Shown here one piece after another: positions 36,835-47,917 of a stretch of 64,000 bases of DNA (positions are counted from its first letter, which is position 1; the number at the start of each line of letters is the position of its first letter). The notes beneath the pieces are model-generated. The model was not told where the DNA came from. It did not search any database and saw nothing but the letters and a program-made list of their open reading frames with translations. Source of the DNA: Schleiferia thermophila (GTDB lineage: Bacteria; Bacteroidota; Bacteroidia; Flavobacteriales; Schleiferiaceae); contig NZ_QPJS01000001.1 of the NCBI RefSeq assembly GCF_003337435.1, forward strand, positions 51,451-115,450. Reading direction: 5' to 3'. Position numbers and translations under genes: made by a program.

Positions 36835-38019
36835 ATGCCCACCGGCAAGAGTAGTAAAAAACAAAAGAAAAGCCCTAAAGAAAATTCATTACTTATCAAT
36901 CTGCTGAACATGGATTTCAGCTCGGTACTTATAGGCAGAAGATACCGGATTCTCAGGCTTTTTTTATGGAAAGAACGACAATTTCTGCAGACCATTATCA
37001 TCTTTTTTATCATTGCAGGTATCTTTTATCCATATCCAACAGTGGCCATGTGGCTAGGATTTGCTTTTGCGGGGTATAGTGCCATAGCCAATGATTCGAT
37101 ACAAACCATCGGGACTTTTCTGGCGTCAAACTTTGATAAGAAATGGTGGGTGCTTTGGATTTACATTGGAGGAATTTTCCTGATAACGATGACGGTCGGC
37201 TGGATCATTTACGATGGAGATGTATCGTTTCAGCGTCTTCAATCCAAAGGCTTTGACAAGGCACCTGAAAGTTTTAACTTTTTACAAGTTGCCTCGCCTC
37301 TCGTGTTACTTATTTTGACCAGACTGCGAATGCCTGTATCTACCACCTTCCTGCTGCTCAGCACATTTTCGGCTACCAGTACTGGTATCATAGGCGTAGC
37401 GCAGAAGAGTCTTTTCGGATATTTGATCGCTTTTGTGGTTTCCATTTTGGTTTGGCTGATTTTTGCTAAGGGCATTAACAATTTGAATAAGGGAAAAGCC
37501 CATGGAGTCTGGACAGCCATTCAATGGATAACCTCTGGTCTTCTATGGGCAGTATGGCTCATGCAGGATGCAGCCAATATTGCGGTCTTTTTACCCAGAA
37601 AACTTTCGGTAGGAGAGTTTTTGGCTTTTAGTCTTTACATTTTTTTAGGCCTTGGTCTTCTTCTCTATTTCCGCGGAGGTAAAATTCAAAACATCATAAA
37701 CGAAAAATCTGCAGTAAAAGACGTAAGGGGTGCTACCGTTATTGATTTTGTGTATTCTATGATTTTGATATTCTTCCAAAATCTCAGCAAAGTGCCTATG
37801 AGTACCACCTGGGTATTTCTTGGACTGTTGGCAGGTCGTGAAATTGCTATGAACCTCTCGCCAAAATACACAACAGTGAAAAAGAGAAAGCTCGGATTTG
37901 TATTTAGGCTTGTTGGTCGCGACGCATTATTTGCATTAATCGGACTGGTGATTTCAGTTTTAATGGCCATTGCTGTGAATCGGTCTATTCAGGAAGAAAT
38001 CATATCGCTGTTCAGATAA
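36835..38019 (+). CDS. PiT-like membrane permease, substrate unassigned
   Basis: The 394-residue protein has a basic N-terminus and about ten membrane segments. Two internal repeats resemble inorganic phosphate transporters: AIANDSIQTIGTF echoes the GANDxxNxxGT motif, and PVSTTFLLLSTFSAT and PMSTTWVFLGLLAG echo the PVSTTHxxxG motif. The motifs are degenerate (SIQT replaces VANA, F or W replaces the usual His), so phosphate transport is only a suggestion. No regulator (PhoU-like) is adjacent. It lies just upstream of the ribosomal protein cluster but has its own reading context. Confidence 0.75.
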   Translation: MPTGKSSKKQKKSPKENSLLINLLNMDFSSVLIGRRYRILRLFLWKERQFLQTIIIFFIIAGIFYPYPTVAMWLGFAFAGYSAIANDSIQTIGTFLASNFDKKWWVLWIYIGGIFLITMTVGWIIYDGDVSFQRLQSKGFDKAPESFNFLQVASPLVLLILTRLRMPVSTTFLLLSTFSATSTGIIGVAQKSLFGYLIAFVVSILVWLIFAKGINNLNKGKAHGVWTAIQWITSGLLWAVWLMQDAANIAVFLPRKLSVGEFLAFSLYIFLGLGLLLYFRGGKIQNIINEKSAVKDVRGATVIDFVYSMILIFFQNLSKVPMSTTWVFLGLLAGREIAMNLSPKYTTVKKRKLGFVFRLVGRDALFALIGLVISVLMAIAVNRSIQEEIISLFR

Positions 38020-38155
38020 CAATCTCCGTTAATTAACACTTAAAAAAAAGACAACAACAAGGACAAATCAAGCAAAAAATAGCTTGCTAATGCGTCATAT
38101 TCAGCCGGGGATATTCACAGAAAACATCAATTGATTAAAAAAGCATAAACACCTA

Positions 38156-38185
38156 TTTGTCAACAAAAAAAATTATTTACATTTG
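38156..38185 (+). promoter_or_regulatory. Promoter of the str-S10-spc-alpha ribosomal protein cluster
   Basis: TTTG (38156-38159), 18 bases, then TACATTTG (38178-38185) is a near-ideal Bacteroidota -33/-7 pair. It lies about 60 bases before rpsL. The short leader can form a CCCC/GGGG stem (38189-38192 with 38200-38203) with an A-rich loop. Confidence 0.85.
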
Positions 38186-38246
38186 CAGCCCCAAATAAAG
38201 GGGGTATACTTTATTGTAAAACAAGAAATTTATTTTTTACAACTAT

Positions 38247-38663
38247 ATGCCAACCATTCAACAACTGGTTAGAAAAGGAAGAACCAAAATTAAGAAAAAG
38301 AGCAAGTCGATAGCGCTAACGGCTTGCCCGCAGAGAAGAGGGGTATGTACACGTGTGTATACCACTACCCCTAAAAAGCCCAATTCAGCTATGCGTAAGG
38401 TGGCTCGGGTCAGACTGACCAACGGCAATGAAGTCAACGCATATATTCCGGGCGAAGGCCACAACCTTCAGGAACACTCTATTGTGCTGGTCAGAGGAGG
38501 TCGTGTAAAAGATCTTCCGGGTGTTCGCTACCATATAGTCAGAGGAGCACTAGATACCGCCGGTGTAGAAGGGCGCAGACAGAGAAGAAGCAAGTACGGA
38601 GCGAAGCGACCGAAGAAAGGAGCAGCAGCCGCACCAGCAGCTAAGGGAAAAGGTAAAAAATAA
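38247..38663 (+). CDS. rpsL: 30S ribosomal protein S12
   Basis: S12 lies at the decoding centre. The 138-residue protein has the invariant [21 protein letters not shown] and [29 protein letters not shown] segments, including the lysines altered in streptomycin resistance; both are wild-type (PKKPNS and GRVKDLPG). The C-terminus carries an Ala/Lys/Gly-rich tail longer than in E. coli. First gene of the cluster. Confidence 0.97.
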   Translation: MPTIQQLVRKGRTKIKKKSKSIALTACPQRRGVCTRVYTTTPKKPNSAMRKVARVRLTNGNEVNAYIPGEGHNLQEHSIVLVRGGRVKDLPGVRYHIVRGALDTAGVEGRRQRRSKYGAKRPKKGAAAAPAAKGKGKK

Positions 38664-38678
38664 TTATGCTTAGAAATC

Positions 38679-39149
38679 ATGAGAAAAGGCAGAGCTAAAA
38701 AAAGAATATTACTTCCTGATCCGGTGTACGGCGACCCACTGGTCACAAGATTTGTCAACAACCTGATGCACGAAGGCAAAAAGGAAAAAGCATTTAAAAT
38801 ATTCTACGAAGCCATCGATATAGTACAGCGAAAATCCGAAAAACCCAATGGACTTGAGGTCTGGAAACAGGCACTTACCAATGTGATGCCACACGTAGAA
38901 GTCAGAAGTCGTCGCGTGGGTGGTGCTAACTTTCAGATTCCGGTACCTATCCGTCCCGAAAGAAAGGTTTCGCTTGCCATTAAATGGCTGATTCAATTCT
39001 CTAGAAAAAGAAATGAAAAAACCATGTCCCAGAGACTGGCCAATGAAATTCTCGCTGCAGCCAAAGAAGAAGGTGCTGCCGTGAAAAAAAGAATTGATAC
39101 ACATAAAATGGCTGAAGCCAACAAAGCATTTGCACACTTCAAAGTCTAA
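38679..39149 (+). CDS. rpsG: 30S ribosomal protein S7
   Basis: S7 binds the 3' domain of 16S rRNA and starts head assembly. The 156-residue protein shows [27 protein letters not shown] and the conserved [17 protein letters not shown]. It lies 15 bases after rpsL and 8 before fusA, in the standard str order. Confidence 0.97.
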   Translation: MRKGRAKKRILLPDPVYGDPLVTRFVNNLMHEGKKEKAFKIFYEAIDIVQRKSEKPNGLEVWKQALTNVMPHVEVRSRRVGGANFQIPVPIRPERKVSLAIKWLIQFSRKRNEKTMSQRLANEILAAAKEEGAAVKKRIDTHKMAEANKAFAHFKV

Positions 39150-39157
39150 CTATATCC

Positions 39158-41284
39158 ATGGCAAGAGATCTCAACTACACTCGAAATATCGGAATTGCCG
39201 CCCATATTGATGCTGGCAAAACCACCACAACTGAGCGCATTTTGTATTACACCGGTAAAACGCATAAAATCGGTGAAGTACACGATGGCGCTGCCACTAT
39301 GGACTGGATGGCACAGGAGCAGGAGAGAGGTATTACCATCACATCTGCTGCTACTACCTGCCGATGGAATTTCCCCACCGAACAAGGCAGAAATATTCCC
39401 GAGTCCAAAGAATACCACTTTAACATCATCGATACTCCGGGTCACGTTGATTTTACTGTTGAAGTAAACCGCTCGCTCAGAGTGCTGGATGGTCTTGTAT
39501 TTCTCTTCTCGGCAGTAGATGGAGTAGAGCCCCAGTCAGAAACCAACTGGAGGCTTGCGGACAACTACAAAGTACCTCGTATGGGCTTTGTCAATAAAAT
39601 GGACCGTCAAGGGGCAGACTTTCTCAATGTGTGCCGTCAGGTAAGAGAGATGCTCAAGTCCAGAGCAGTCCCTATTGTACTGCCCATAGGCGCCGAAGAG
39701 ACATTTAAAGGCATTGTGGACCTGGTGAAAATGCGCGCCATTATCTGGCACGATCATACCCAGGGTGCTACCTTCGATGTGGTGCCCATACCAGATGATA
39801 TGGTGGAAGATGTAAAAAAATACAGGGCAGAACTCATCGAAGCCGTCGCCGAAGTGGACGACCGCATCATGGAAAAATTCTTTGAAGACCCGGATTCCAT
39901 CACCGAAGATGAAATCAACGCTGCACTCCGTAAGGCAACTATTGAAATGAAAATTGTGCCCATGCTTTGCGGAAGTTCATTTAAAAACAAGGGGGTTCAG
40001 TTTTTGCTCGATGCTGTGTGCATGTATTTGCCCTCTCCTCTCGACAAGGAGACAATTAAAGGTACCGATCCCAGAACTGGAGATGAAATTTTCAGAAAAC
40101 CTCTCCCGACCGAACCCTTTGCTGCCTTAGCCTTTAAAATTGCTACTGACCCCTATGTGGGTCGTCTGGCCTTTTTCCGCGTATATTCCGGTAAACTGGA
40201 CGCCGGATCCTATGTTTTTAACACCCGCACCGGAAATAAGGAGCGTATCTCCAGAATCTTCCAAATGCATGCCAATAAACAAAATCCTATCGAATTCATA
40301 GAAGCTGGAGATATTGGCGCAGGAGTAGGTTTTAAAGACATAAAAACCGGCGATACCCTATGCGACGAAAAACACCCAATCGTATTGGAAAGCATGGTGT
40401 TTCCAGAGCCTGTCATCGGTATCGCAGTGGAGCCCAAAACCAAAGCCGATGTGGATAAGCTCGGCATGGCGCTTTCCAAACTGGCCGAAGAAGATCCCAC
40501 ATTTCAGGTAAAAACAGATGAAGCTTCAGGCCAAACCATTATCAGCGGGATGGGTGAGCTGCACCTGGAAATTATCGTTGATCGTCTGAAGAGAGAATTT
40601 AAAGTCGAGGTTAATGTAGGTCAACCGCAGGTTGAGTACAAAGAAGCCCTTACTGCACCTGTCGAACACCGTGAACTTTACAAAAAACAAACCGGTGGTC
40701 GCGGTAAATATGCCGATATTATTTTCAGGTTAGAACCTGGAGAGGCCGGTAAACACGGTCTTGATTTTGTCAATGAAGTAAAAGGTGGAAATATTCCTAA
40801 AGAGTATATACCTTCCGTAGAAAAAGGCTTTAAAGAGGCCATGAAAAATGGTCCGTTGGCAGGCTACGAAGTAGAGTCAATGAAAGTAACCCTGATCGAT
40901 GGTTCTTACCACGCGGTTGACTCTGACTCTCTCTCATTTGAGCTTGCAGCTAAGCTTGGCTTCAAAGAAGCTGCCAGAAAGGCCAATCCTGTAATTCTGG
41001 AGCCCATCATGAAACTCGAAGTAGTAACACCCGAAGATTACATGGGTGACATCGTCGGTGACCTCAACCGCAGAAGAGGTCAGGTCGTATCAATGGACGA
41101 TCGGGCCGGCTCCAAGGTGATCAAAGCCTTAGTCCCCCTGTCCGAAATGTTCGGATATGTGACCACTCTCAGAACCCTTTCATCAGGAAGAGCTACTTCT
41201 TCAATGGAATTCAGCCACTATGCTGAGACTCCAAAAAACATTGCAGATGAAGTAGTTGCAAAAGTAAAAGGACAGACAGTTTAA
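39158..41284 (+). CDS. fusA: Elongation factor G
   Basis: EF-G drives translocation using GTP. The 708-residue protein has the GTPase motifs [26 protein letters not shown] and NKMDR, then domains II-V including [22 protein letters not shown]. Unlike in E. coli, tuf does not follow; rpsJ comes 14 bases later, so str and S10 are continuous. Confidence 0.97.
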   Translation: MARDLNYTRNIGIAAHIDAGKTTTTERILYYTGKTHKIGEVHDGAATMDWMAQEQERGITITSAATTCRWNFPTEQGRNIPESKEYHFNIIDTPGHVDFTVEVNRSLRVLDGLVFLFSAVDGVEPQSETNWRLADNYKVPRMGFVNKMDRQGADFLNVCRQVREMLKSRAVPIVLPIGAEETFKGIVDLVKMRAIIWHDHTQGATFDVVPIPDDMVEDVKKYRAELIEAVAEVDDRIMEKFFEDPDSITEDEINAALRKATIEMKIVPMLCGSSFKNKGVQFLLDAVCMYLPSPLDKETIKGTDPRTGDEIFRKPLPTEPFAALAFKIATDPYVGRLAFFRVYSGKLDAGSYVFNTRTGNKERISRIFQMHANKQNPIEFIEAGDIGAGVGFKDIKTGDTLCDEKHPIVLESMVFPEPVIGIAVEPKTKADVDKLGMALSKLAEEDPTFQVKTDEASGQTIISGMGELHLEIIVDRLKREFKVEVNVGQPQVEYKEALTAPVEHRELYKKQTGGRGKYADIIFRLEPGEAGKHGLDFVNEVKGGNIPKEYIPSVEKGFKEAMKNGPLAGYEVESMKVTLIDGSYHAVDSDSLSFELAAKLGFKEAARKANPVILEPIMKLEVVTPEDYMGDIVGDLNRRRGQVVSMDDRAGSKVIKALVPLSEMFGYVTTLRTLSSGRATSSMEFSHYAETPKNIADEVVAKVKGQTV

Positions 41285-41298
41285 TACATTACTCAACA

Positions 41299-41604
41299 AT
41301 GAGCCAAAGAATAAGAATCAAACTAAAAAGTTACGATCACAATCTGGTAGATAAGTCTGCGGAAAAGATCGTTAAAACCGTGAAGAGCACAGGTGCCCTA
41401 GTCAATGGACCTATTCCTCTGCCTACTGACAAAAGGATTTACACTGTGCTCCGCTCACCACATGTCAATAAGAAAAGCCGCGAGCAGTTCGAATTAAGTT
41501 CCTACAAACGACTTCTCGACATTTACAGTTCATCGGCCAAAACCATTGATGCGCTGATGAAATTGGAATTGCCGAGCGGAGTAGAAGTAGAAATAAAAGT
41601 GTAA
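41299..41604 (+). CDS. rpsJ: 30S ribosomal protein S10
   Basis: The 101-residue protein matches S10 (NusE), with [23 protein letters not shown] and the tip loop [26 protein letters not shown]10 also binds NusB/NusG in antitermination. No long S10 leader is present before it, so the E. coli type of L4 attenuation is unlikely here. Confidence 0.96.
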   Translation: MSQRIRIKLKSYDHNLVDKSAEKIVKTVKSTGALVNGPIPLPTDKRIYTVLRSPHVNKKSREQFELSSYKRLLDIYSSSAKTIDALMKLELPSGVEVEIKV

Positions 41605-41627
41605 CAATTTAAGAGTACCGCATAACC

Positions 41628-42245
41628 ATGCCCGGATTAATTGGAAAAAAAGTTGGAATGACCAGCATTTTCAGTGCAGACGGAAAAATGATCCCCTGTA
41701 CAGTGATAGAGGCTGGCCCCTGCGTTGTGACGCAGGTCAAAACAAAGGACGTTGATGGATATGAGGCTGTTCAGCTTGGTTTCGGCGAACGCAAGCCTAA
41801 AAACACCCCTCAACCTCTCCAGGGACACTTCGAAAAAGCAAACACATCACCCAAAGAGAAATTGGCCGAGTTTAAAGTAAATGGTCAGAAATATGAATTG
41901 GGACAAACCATCACCGTTGAAATTTTTCAAGAAGGCGATTTGGTAGATGTAGTTGGCACATCCAAGGGAAAGGGTTTTCAAGGTGTAGTAAAACGCCACG
42001 GTTTCGGTGGAGTAGGAGAGACCACACATGGTCAGCATAACAGAGCACGTCACCCAGGTTCTATAGGTCCCGGTTCTTTTCCAGGTCATGTTCTCAAAGG
42101 TCTTAGAATGGCCGGAAGAATGGGAGGTTCTCGCGTCACCGTTCAGAATCTGAAAATCGTGAAAATCGATACTGAAAAGAACCTCCTTCTTGTAAAAGGA
42201 GCTGTGCCAGGTCATAAAAATTCATTCGTAATTATTGAAAAGTAA
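41628..42245 (+). CDS. rplC: 50S ribosomal protein L3
   Basis: The 205-residue protein shows the L3 start [30 protein letters not shown] and the internal [15 protein letters not shown] and [15 protein letters not shown] loop near the peptidyl transferase centre. Its stop overlaps the rplD start (TAATG). Confidence 0.97.
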   Translation: MPGLIGKKVGMTSIFSADGKMIPCTVIEAGPCVVTQVKTKDVDGYEAVQLGFGERKPKNTPQPLQGHFEKANTSPKEKLAEFKVNGQKYELGQTITVEIFQEGDLVDVVGTSKGKGFQGVVKRHGFGGVGETTHGQHNRARHPGSIGPGSFPGHVLKGLRMAGRMGGSRVTVQNLKIVKIDTEKNLLLVKGAVPGHKNSFVIIEK

Positions 42246-42874
42246 TGGAAGTCGCTGTATATACAATAGAAGGGAAAGAGACCGGAAGAACGGTCGCCCT
42301 CGATGAGAGCATCTTTGGCATTCAACCAAGCAGACAGGCATTATATCTGGATGTAAAGAGAATTCTCGCTCATAAGCGTCAAGGTACCCATAAGACCAAA
42401 GAAAGGGCAGAAATCGCCAGAACCACCAAAAAACACCACCGCCAAAAAGGAACGGGTGGAGCCCGACATGGATCCCTTAAAAGCCCTATTCACAGAGGTG
42501 GAGGAACTGTTTTTGGACCCAGACCCCATGACTATGTCGTAAACCTCAATGCCAAAACTATACGACTGGCCAGGAAATCTGCACTATCCACCAAAGCAGC
42601 TGAAAGCGCTATCAAGATCGTTGAGGATTTCACTTTTGAGAAACCAAAAACAAAAGATTTTCTTAATATTTTAAAAAATCTGCAAATCGCTGATAAAAAA
42701 TCACTTGTGGTGCTTAGCGAGAAAAATAGCAACGTATATTTGTCGTCCCGAAATTTGGAGCGCTCTAAAGTCGTAATTGCCTCTGAATTAAACACTTATC
42801 AGATTATAAGCTCTCAAGTATTGCTGATATCTGAGAGTGCTTTGGGAAAAATAAAAGACCAGTTAAATAATTAA
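42245..42874 (+). CDS. rplD: 50S ribosomal protein L4
   Basis: The 209-residue protein has the L4 extended loop (QGTHKTKERAEI...KKHHRQKGTGGARHGSLKSPIHRGGGTVFGPRPHDY), which reaches the exit tunnel. It is translationally coupled to rplC and followed two bases later by rplW. Confidence 0.96.
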   Translation: MEVAVYTIEGKETGRTVALDESIFGIQPSRQALYLDVKRILAHKRQGTHKTKERAEIARTTKKHHRQKGTGGARHGSLKSPIHRGGGTVFGPRPHDYVVNLNAKTIRLARKSALSTKAAESAIKIVEDFTFEKPKTKDFLNILKNLQIADKKSLVVLSEKNSNVYLSSRNLERSKVVIASELNTYQIISSQVLLISESALGKIKDQLNN

Positions 42875-42876
42875 CC

Positions 42877-43167
42877 ATGAGCATCATCATAAAGCCGATC
42901 ATCACTGAAAAAGCAAACCTGCTCTCCGAGAAGAGCGGTGTATACTGTTTTCATGTCCAGGTTGACGCCAATAAAATTCAAATTAAAAAGGCCATTGAAG
43001 ATGCTTATGGAGTCACCGTGGAAAACGTAAATACCGTAATAATGCCGGCAAAAAGAATTGTAAAATATACCAAGGCCGGGATGATTGAAGGAAAAAAGCC
43101 TAAGTACAAAAAGGCTTATGTGCAAGTGAGAAGTGGAGAGATTATCAATATCTACGAAAACATTTAA
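42877..43167 (+). CDS. rplW: 50S ribosomal protein L23
   Basis: L23 sits at the tunnel exit and docks trigger factor and SRP. The 96-residue protein has [43 protein letters not shown], typical of L23. Two bases separate it from rplB. Confidence 0.95.
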   Translation: MSIIIKPIITEKANLLSEKSGVYCFHVQVDANKIQIKKAIEDAYGVTVENVNTVIMPAKRIVKYTKAGMIEGKKPKYKKAYVQVRSGEIINIYENI

Positions 43168-43169
43168 CA

Positions 43170-43994
43170 ATGGGGCTTAAAAAATTAAAACCCGTAACAC
43201 CAGGGACCAGATTCAGAGTGATAAATGGTTTTGATGTCATCACGGCTTCAGAGCCTGAAAAATCATTGATTGCGCCGTTAAAGAAATCAGGCGGAAGGAA
43301 TAGTGACGGAAAAATGACCATGCGTTATATCGGTGGTGGTCATAAAAGGAAATATAGAATCATTGATTTTAAAAGAGACAAAGATGGTATCCCTGCTAAA
43401 GTTGCCACCATTGAATACGATCCCAACAGGAGTGCCTTTATCGCTCTTCTCCATTACGCCGATGGAGAGAAACGTTACATCATTGCCCCTAACGGATTGA
43501 CAGTAGGAATGCAGGTGATGAGTGGACCGAAAGCAACCCCAGACATTGGAAACGCTTTGTTTCTCTCCGATATACCGTTAGGTACCATCATCAGTTGCAT
43601 CGAGCTTAAGCCCGGACAGGGAGCCAAGATGGTTCGTTCGGCCGGTTCGTTTGCCCAACTATTAGCGCGTGATGGTAAATATGCTGTGATCAAAATGCCG
43701 AGCGGAGAGACTCGTCAGGTACTGGTCACCTGCAAAGCCATGATCGGCTCCGTATCCAATAGCGACCATTCTCTGGTTGTAAGCGGAAAAGCGGGCAGAA
43801 GCCGCTGGTTGGGTCGCCGTCCACGTACTCGCGGAGTAGCTATGAACCCTGTAGATCACCCAATGGGTGGTGGTGAGGGTCGCGCCTCAGGAGGTCATCC
43901 CAGATCAAGAAAAGGCATTCCAGCCAAGGGGTACAAAACCAGAAGCGCGAAGAAATATTCCAATACATTTATCATCGAACGTCGTAAAAAATAA
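43170..43994 (+). CDS. rplB: 50S ribosomal protein L2
   Basis: The 274-residue protein has [17 protein letters not shown], the catalytic-region loop [21 protein letters not shown] (including the conserved His near the peptidyl transferase centre) and the basic C-terminus. Length is standard. Confidence 0.97.
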   Translation: MGLKKLKPVTPGTRFRVINGFDVITASEPEKSLIAPLKKSGGRNSDGKMTMRYIGGGHKRKYRIIDFKRDKDGIPAKVATIEYDPNRSAFIALLHYADGEKRYIIAPNGLTVGMQVMSGPKATPDIGNALFLSDIPLGTIISCIELKPGQGAKMVRSAGSFAQLLARDGKYAVIKMPSGETRQVLVTCKAMIGSVSNSDHSLVVSGKAGRSRWLGRRPRTRGVAMNPVDHPMGGGEGRASGGHPRSRKGIPAKGYKTRSAKKYSNTFIIERRKK

Positions 43995-43999
43995 AATAC

Positions 44000-44281
44000 A
44001 TGGCTCGTTCATTAAAAAAAGGACCTTTTATCCACTATAAACTGGAAAAACGAGTACAGGATAATAAAGCCACCGGCAAGAAAACCGTGATTAAGACCTG
44101 GTCACGTGCCTCGATGATCTCACCGGATTTTATAGGTCAAACAATTGCTGTTCACAATGGCAAGGCATTTATACCCGTATATATTACCGACAATATGGTA
44201 GGACATAAACTTGGGGAATTTGCTCCGACCAGAACTTTCAGAGGTCACGCCGGAAACAGAAAAGATAAAGGTAAAAGATAA
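44000..44281 (+). CDS. rpsS: 30S ribosomal protein S19
   Basis: The 93-residue protein begins [10 protein letters not shown] and has [46 protein letters not shown], the S19 signature. It lies between rplB and rplV as usual. Confidence 0.97.
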   Translation: MARSLKKGPFIHYKLEKRVQDNKATGKKTVIKTWSRASMISPDFIGQTIAVHNGKAFIPVYITDNMVGHKLGEFAPTRTFRGHAGNRKDKGKR

Positions 44282-44292
44282 GATTTCGAATC

Positions 44293-44688
44293 ATGGGAGT
44301 ACGAAAAAGATTAAGTGCTGAGGCAAGAAAGCAGCAAAAAGCATCCAAGGCGACTGCTACATTGAGAAACTGCCCGACCTCTCCTCGCAAAATGCGCTTA
44401 GTAGCCGATGTGATTAGAGGAATGAGCGTTGAAAAGGCACTTTTTGTCCTTAGAAATACCGGAAAACATTCGGCTCGTGACATGGAAAAAGTGCTGCTAA
44501 ATGCCATAAATGCCTGGCAGCAAAAAAACCAGAATGCGAATATCGATGAACAGAATCTGGTAGTGAAGACGGTAACAGTAGGTGGAGGTCCAATGCTTAA
44601 ACGCATTCAGCCTGCACCACAAGGCAGAGCACACCGGATAAGAAAGCGCTCAAATCACGTATTTATTGAAGTTGAAGCCCTAAATTAA
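44293..44688 (+). CDS. rplV: 50S ribosomal protein L22
   Basis: The 131-residue protein has SPRKMRLVADVIRGMSVEKAL and the long beta-hairpin GGGPMLKRIQPAPQGRAHRIRKRSNHV that lines the exit tunnel. Slightly longer than E. coli L22 at the N-terminus. Confidence 0.96.
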   Translation: MGVRKRLSAEARKQQKASKATATLRNCPTSPRKMRLVADVIRGMSVEKALFVLRNTGKHSARDMEKVLLNAINAWQQKNQNANIDEQNLVVKTVTVGGGPMLKRIQPAPQGRAHRIRKRSNHVFIEVEALN

Positions 44689-44700
44689 GAAGACAAACTC

Positions 44701-45435
44701 ATGGGACAAAAAACTAATCCGATAGGCAACAGGTTAGGTTATATTAGAGGTTGGGAATCCGCCTGGTATGGAGGCAGAGAATATGGTGACAAAATCGCCG
44801 AAGATTATCATATACGCAAATACCTCTACGCGCGCCTCAGCAGAGCTAATGTTTCGAGAATTATCATTGAGCGCACCCTTAAAGTAATAACCGTAACCAT
44901 CACAACGGCTAAGCCCGGTGTCATTATAGGTAAAAACGGGCAGGAAGTCGATAAACTACGTGAGGAACTGAAAAAACTTACAGACAAAGAAGTTCAAATC
45001 AACATTTTCGAAATCAAGCGCCCCGAACTAGATGCCAAACTCGTTGCTGACAACATAGCCAGACAGATTGAAGGTAGAGTCAGCTATAAACGCGCTGTTA
45101 AAATGGCAATAGCTTCCACCATGCGGATGGGAGCCGAAGGAGTTAAAATACAAATCAGCGGTCGACTCAACGGAGCCGAAATGGCGCGCAGTGAAATCTA
45201 TAAAGATGGACGCATTCCACTCCATACATTTAGAGCAGACATCGACTATGCCCTTGGTGAAGCACTTACTACTTATGGTCTTATAGGAGTGAAAGTTTGG
45301 ATCATGAAAGGGGAAGTATACGGAAAAAGAGATTTGTCAAACTTCCTCGGCGTAACCAGCAAAAAGACCAAAACAGCTGACAAACCCACTATCTCCCCAA
45401 AGTCCGGAAAAGGAAGAAAAAAATCAAAAGTCTAA
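44701..45435 (+). CDS. rpsC: 30S ribosomal protein S3
   Basis: The 244-residue protein begins [20 protein letters not shown] and has the KH-domain [17 protein letters not shown] basic tail (GRKKSKV) extends the C-terminus beyond the E. coli length. It lines the mRNA entry channel. Confidence 0.97.
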   Translation: MGQKTNPIGNRLGYIRGWESAWYGGREYGDKIAEDYHIRKYLYARLSRANVSRIIIERTLKVITVTITTAKPGVIIGKNGQEVDKLREELKKLTDKEVQINIFEIKRPELDAKLVADNIARQIEGRVSYKRAVKMAIASTMRMGAEGVKIQISGRLNGAEMARSEIYKDGRIPLHTFRADIDYALGEALTTYGLIGVKVWIMKGEVYGKRDLSNFLGVTSKKTKTADKPTISPKSGKGRKKSKV

Positions 45436-45446
45436 AAGCGTAAGAG

Positions 45447-45875
45447 ATGTTACAGCCCAAAAAAACAAAATACAGAAAGCAATTCAAAGGCAGAATGAAA
45501 GGAGCCTCCCACAGAGGCGCTACAATCTCCTTTGGTAGCTATGGTATAAAATCGCTGGAAGCTGCCTGGATTACCGCCCGACAAATAGAAGCAGCTCGTA
45601 TAGCAGCCACCAGATACATGAAACGTGAAGGACAGCTGTGGATCAGAATTTTTCCCGATAAGCCCGTGACCAAAAAACCGCTGGAAGTACGTATGGGTAA
45701 AGGAAAAGGTAATGTAGAATTCTGGGCGGCTGTAGTCAAGCCAGGTAGAGTAATGTTCGAAATTGATGGGGTTCCGTTTGAAGTAGCTAAAGAAGCGCTG
45801 CGCCTTGCTGCTCAAAAATTACCCGTAAAAACCTCCTTCGTAGTACGCAGAGATCTACAACTAGAACAAAATTAA
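45447..45875 (+). CDS. rplP: 50S ribosomal protein L16
   Basis: The 142-residue protein has the L16 pattern [43 protein letters not shown] and [24 protein letters not shown]. Its stop overlaps the rpmC start (TAATG). Confidence 0.97.
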   Translation: MLQPKKTKYRKQFKGRMKGASHRGATISFGSYGIKSLEAAWITARQIEAARIAATRYMKREGQLWIRIFPDKPVTKKPLEVRMGKGKGNVEFWAAVVKPGRVMFEIDGVPFEVAKEALRLAAQKLPVKTSFVVRRDLQLEQN

Positions 45876-46081
45876 TGACCATGAAACAATCTGTGGTATC
45901 CCAAATGACTACTGAAGAGCTTAAAGAGCAGATCTACGAAATGAAGAGGACTCTGGCTAAGCTTAAAACTACCCATGCTCTGACACCGCTTGAAAATCCA
46001 ACCGATATCAGGAGCAAAAGAAGAGCGATCGCCAGAATGCTCACAGAATTAAACAAAAGAAAAAGAGAAGTAGTCGCATAA
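45875..46081 (+). CDS. rpmC: 50S ribosomal protein L29
   Basis: The 68-residue two-helix protein has MTTEELKEQIYEMKRTLAKLK and KRRAIARMLTELNKRK, typical of L29. ATG at 45875 overlaps the rplP stop; ATG at 45881 is an alternative two codons later. Confidence 0.94.
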   Translation: MTMKQSVVSQMTTEELKEQIYEMKRTLAKLKTTHALTPLENPTDIRSKRRAIARMLTELNKRKREVVA

Positions 46082-46091
46082 TTTTTAAACA

Positions 46092-46361
46092 ATGGAATCC
46101 GTAGCTACAAATAGAAATGTTCGCAAAGAAAGAGTTGGTGTAGTAACCTCCACCGCAATGCAAAAAACCATTTCGGTTTTGGTAGAGCGCAAGGTAAAGC
46201 ACCCCAAATATGGTAAGTTTATGAAAACTTCCAAGAAATACCATGCTCACGACGAAAAGAATGAGTGTAAAGTGGGTGATGTCGTTAGAATTATGGAAAC
46301 CCGTCCGCTGAGCAAGACTAAAAGATGGAGATTGGTAGAAATAATCGAAAGAGCTAAGTAA
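46092..46361 (+). CDS. rpsQ: 30S ribosomal protein S17
   Basis: The 89-residue OB-fold protein has [45 protein letters not shown] and [24 protein letters not shown], the S17 pattern. One base separates it from rplN. Confidence 0.96.
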   Translation: MESVATNRNVRKERVGVVTSTAMQKTISVLVERKVKHPKYGKFMKTSKKYHAHDEKNECKVGDVVRIMETRPLSKTKRWRLVEIIERAK

Positions 46362-46362
46362 C

Positions 46363-46731
46363 ATGGTACAGCAAGAATCCAGATTGACCGTAGCTGATAA
46401 CACCGGAGCAAAAGAAGTACTCGTGATACGTGTAATAGGAGGAACAGGCAGGCGCTATGCATCCGTAGGCGATAAAATAGTAGTCACCGTAAAAGATGCA
46501 ACACCCTCCGGAAACGTTAAAAAAGGACAAGTAGCTACGGCCGTAGTAGTCAGAACAAAAAAAGAAATCAGAAGACCAGACGGTTCTTACATACGATTTG
46601 ATGACAACGCCTGCGTGCTGCTGAATGCCGCCGGCGAGATGAGAGGTACCCGTGTATTTGGGCCTGTAGCCAGGGAGCTCAGGGATAAGCAATACATGAA
46701 AATAATTTCACTTGCACCTGAAGTGCTTTAA
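46363..46731 (+). CDS. rplN: 50S ribosomal protein L14
   Basis: The 122-residue protein has [27 protein letters not shown] and the C-terminal [20 protein letters not shown] of L14. Confidence 0.97.
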   Translation: MVQQESRLTVADNTGAKEVLVIRVIGGTGRRYASVGDKIVVTVKDATPSGNVKKGQVATAVVVRTKKEIRRPDGSYIRFDDNACVLLNAAGEMRGTRVFGPVARELRDKQYMKIISLAPEVL

Positions 46732-46742
46732 AATCAAAGAAC

Positions 46743-47060
46743 ATGGTAAAGTTTCACATAAAAAAAGGCGATAAAGTAAAAGTAATAGCCGGAGATGAGA
46801 AGGGAGCTGAAGGCGAAGTATTGCGTATTATCCGCGATAAAAACAGAGCCGTTGTCAAGGGAATAAATATGGTTAAAAAACATGTAAAACCCACAGCTCA
46901 GAACCCTGAAGGTCGAATTGTAGAGATGGAGGCGCCTATTCACATTTCTAACTTAATGCTGATTGATCCCAAAACCGGTCAACCAACTCGAATCGCCAGA
47001 AAGCGCGACGAAAACGGAAATCCCATCCGAATATCCAAAAAATCCAATGAAATAATCTAA
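46743..47060 (+). CDS. rplX: 50S ribosomal protein L24
   Basis: The 105-residue protein has the KOW motif [23 protein letters not shown] and [13 protein letters not shown]. It is one of two assembly initiators of the 50S subunit and is followed one base later by rplE. Confidence 0.96.
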   Translation: MVKFHIKKGDKVKVIAGDEKGAEGEVLRIIRDKNRAVVKGINMVKKHVKPTAQNPEGRIVEMEAPIHISNLMLIDPKTGQPTRIARKRDENGNPIRISKKSNEII

Positions 47061-47061
47061 G

Positions 47062-47616
47062 ATGGAAGCTACATACATTCCAACACTGAAAAAACTATAT
47101 AAAGAAAAAGTGGTACCTGCTTTGATGCAAGAATATGCATACAAAAGCATCATGCAAGTGCCTCGAATCGAAAAGATTGTAATATCCCAAGGTCTGGGTA
47201 AAGCTACAGCCGATAAAAAGCTGATAGAATATGCTGTAGATGAAATCAGCAGAATAGCCGGACAGAAAGCTGTGCCTACAAGATCTAGAAAAGATATTGC
47301 AAACTTTAAACTGCGCAAAGGAATGCCGATCGGGGTAAAAGTTACCCTCAGAGGAGACCGGATGTACGAATTCCTTGAGCGCCTGATGGTGGCCGCTTTA
47401 CCCCGCATCCGGGATTTTAACGGAGTTAAGACCACTGGATTTGATGGCAGAGGGAATTACAATATGGGAATCACCGAACAAATTATCTTCCCCGAAATTG
47501 ACATTGATAAAGTAAATCAGATCTGGGGAATGGATATCACCATCGTGACTACAGCTAAGACCGATAAAGAAGCAAAATCACTATTAACTTATTTTGGATT
47601 ACCCTTTAAAAAATAA
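47062..47616 (+). CDS. rplE: 50S ribosomal protein L5
   Basis: The 184-residue protein has [49 protein letters not shown] and the C-terminal [20 protein letters not shown]. It contacts 5S rRNA. Confidence 0.97.
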   Translation: MEATYIPTLKKLYKEKVVPALMQEYAYKSIMQVPRIEKIVISQGLGKATADKKLIEYAVDEISRIAGQKAVPTRSRKDIANFKLRKGMPIGVKVTLRGDRMYEFLERLMVAALPRIRDFNGVKTTGFDGRGNYNMGITEQIIFPEIDIDKVNQIWGMDITIVTTAKTDKEAKSLLTYFGLPFKK

Positions 47617-47619
47617 AAA

Positions 47620-47889
47620 ATGGCAAAGGAATCTATGAAAGCGCGCGAAAGAAAGCGCGAAAAACTTGTAGCCAAATATGCCGCCAAACGCGAGGCCTTA
47701 AAAAAAGCCGGTGACTATGAGGCTCTGCAAAAATTACCCAAAAATGCCTCTCCGGTAAGATTACACAACCGATGCAAACTCACCGGCAGGCCACGTGGGT
47801 ATATGCGTCAATTCGGAATTTCTCGTGTACTCTTTCGCGAAATGGCCAATAATGGATTGATTCCGGGTGTCAAAAAAGCCAGTTGGTAA
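47620..47889 (+). CDS. rpsN: 30S ribosomal protein S14, zinc-independent form
   Basis: The 89-residue protein has the long S14 form with [30 protein letters not shown]. It lacks the two CxxC pairs of the short zinc-binding S14, so it should not need zinc. It lies between rplE and rpsH. Confidence 0.96.
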   Translation: MAKESMKARERKREKLVAKYAAKREALKKAGDYEALQKLPKNASPVRLHNRCKLTGRPRGYMRQFGISRVLFREMANNGLIPGVKKASW

Positions 47890-47917
47890 ATTTTAAATTA
47901 AAAAAATAACAATCTCT

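Noticed and set aside
41285..41298. S10 leader with L4-dependent attenuator as in E. coli
   Set aside because: Only 14 bases separate fusA and rpsJ, too short for such a leader.
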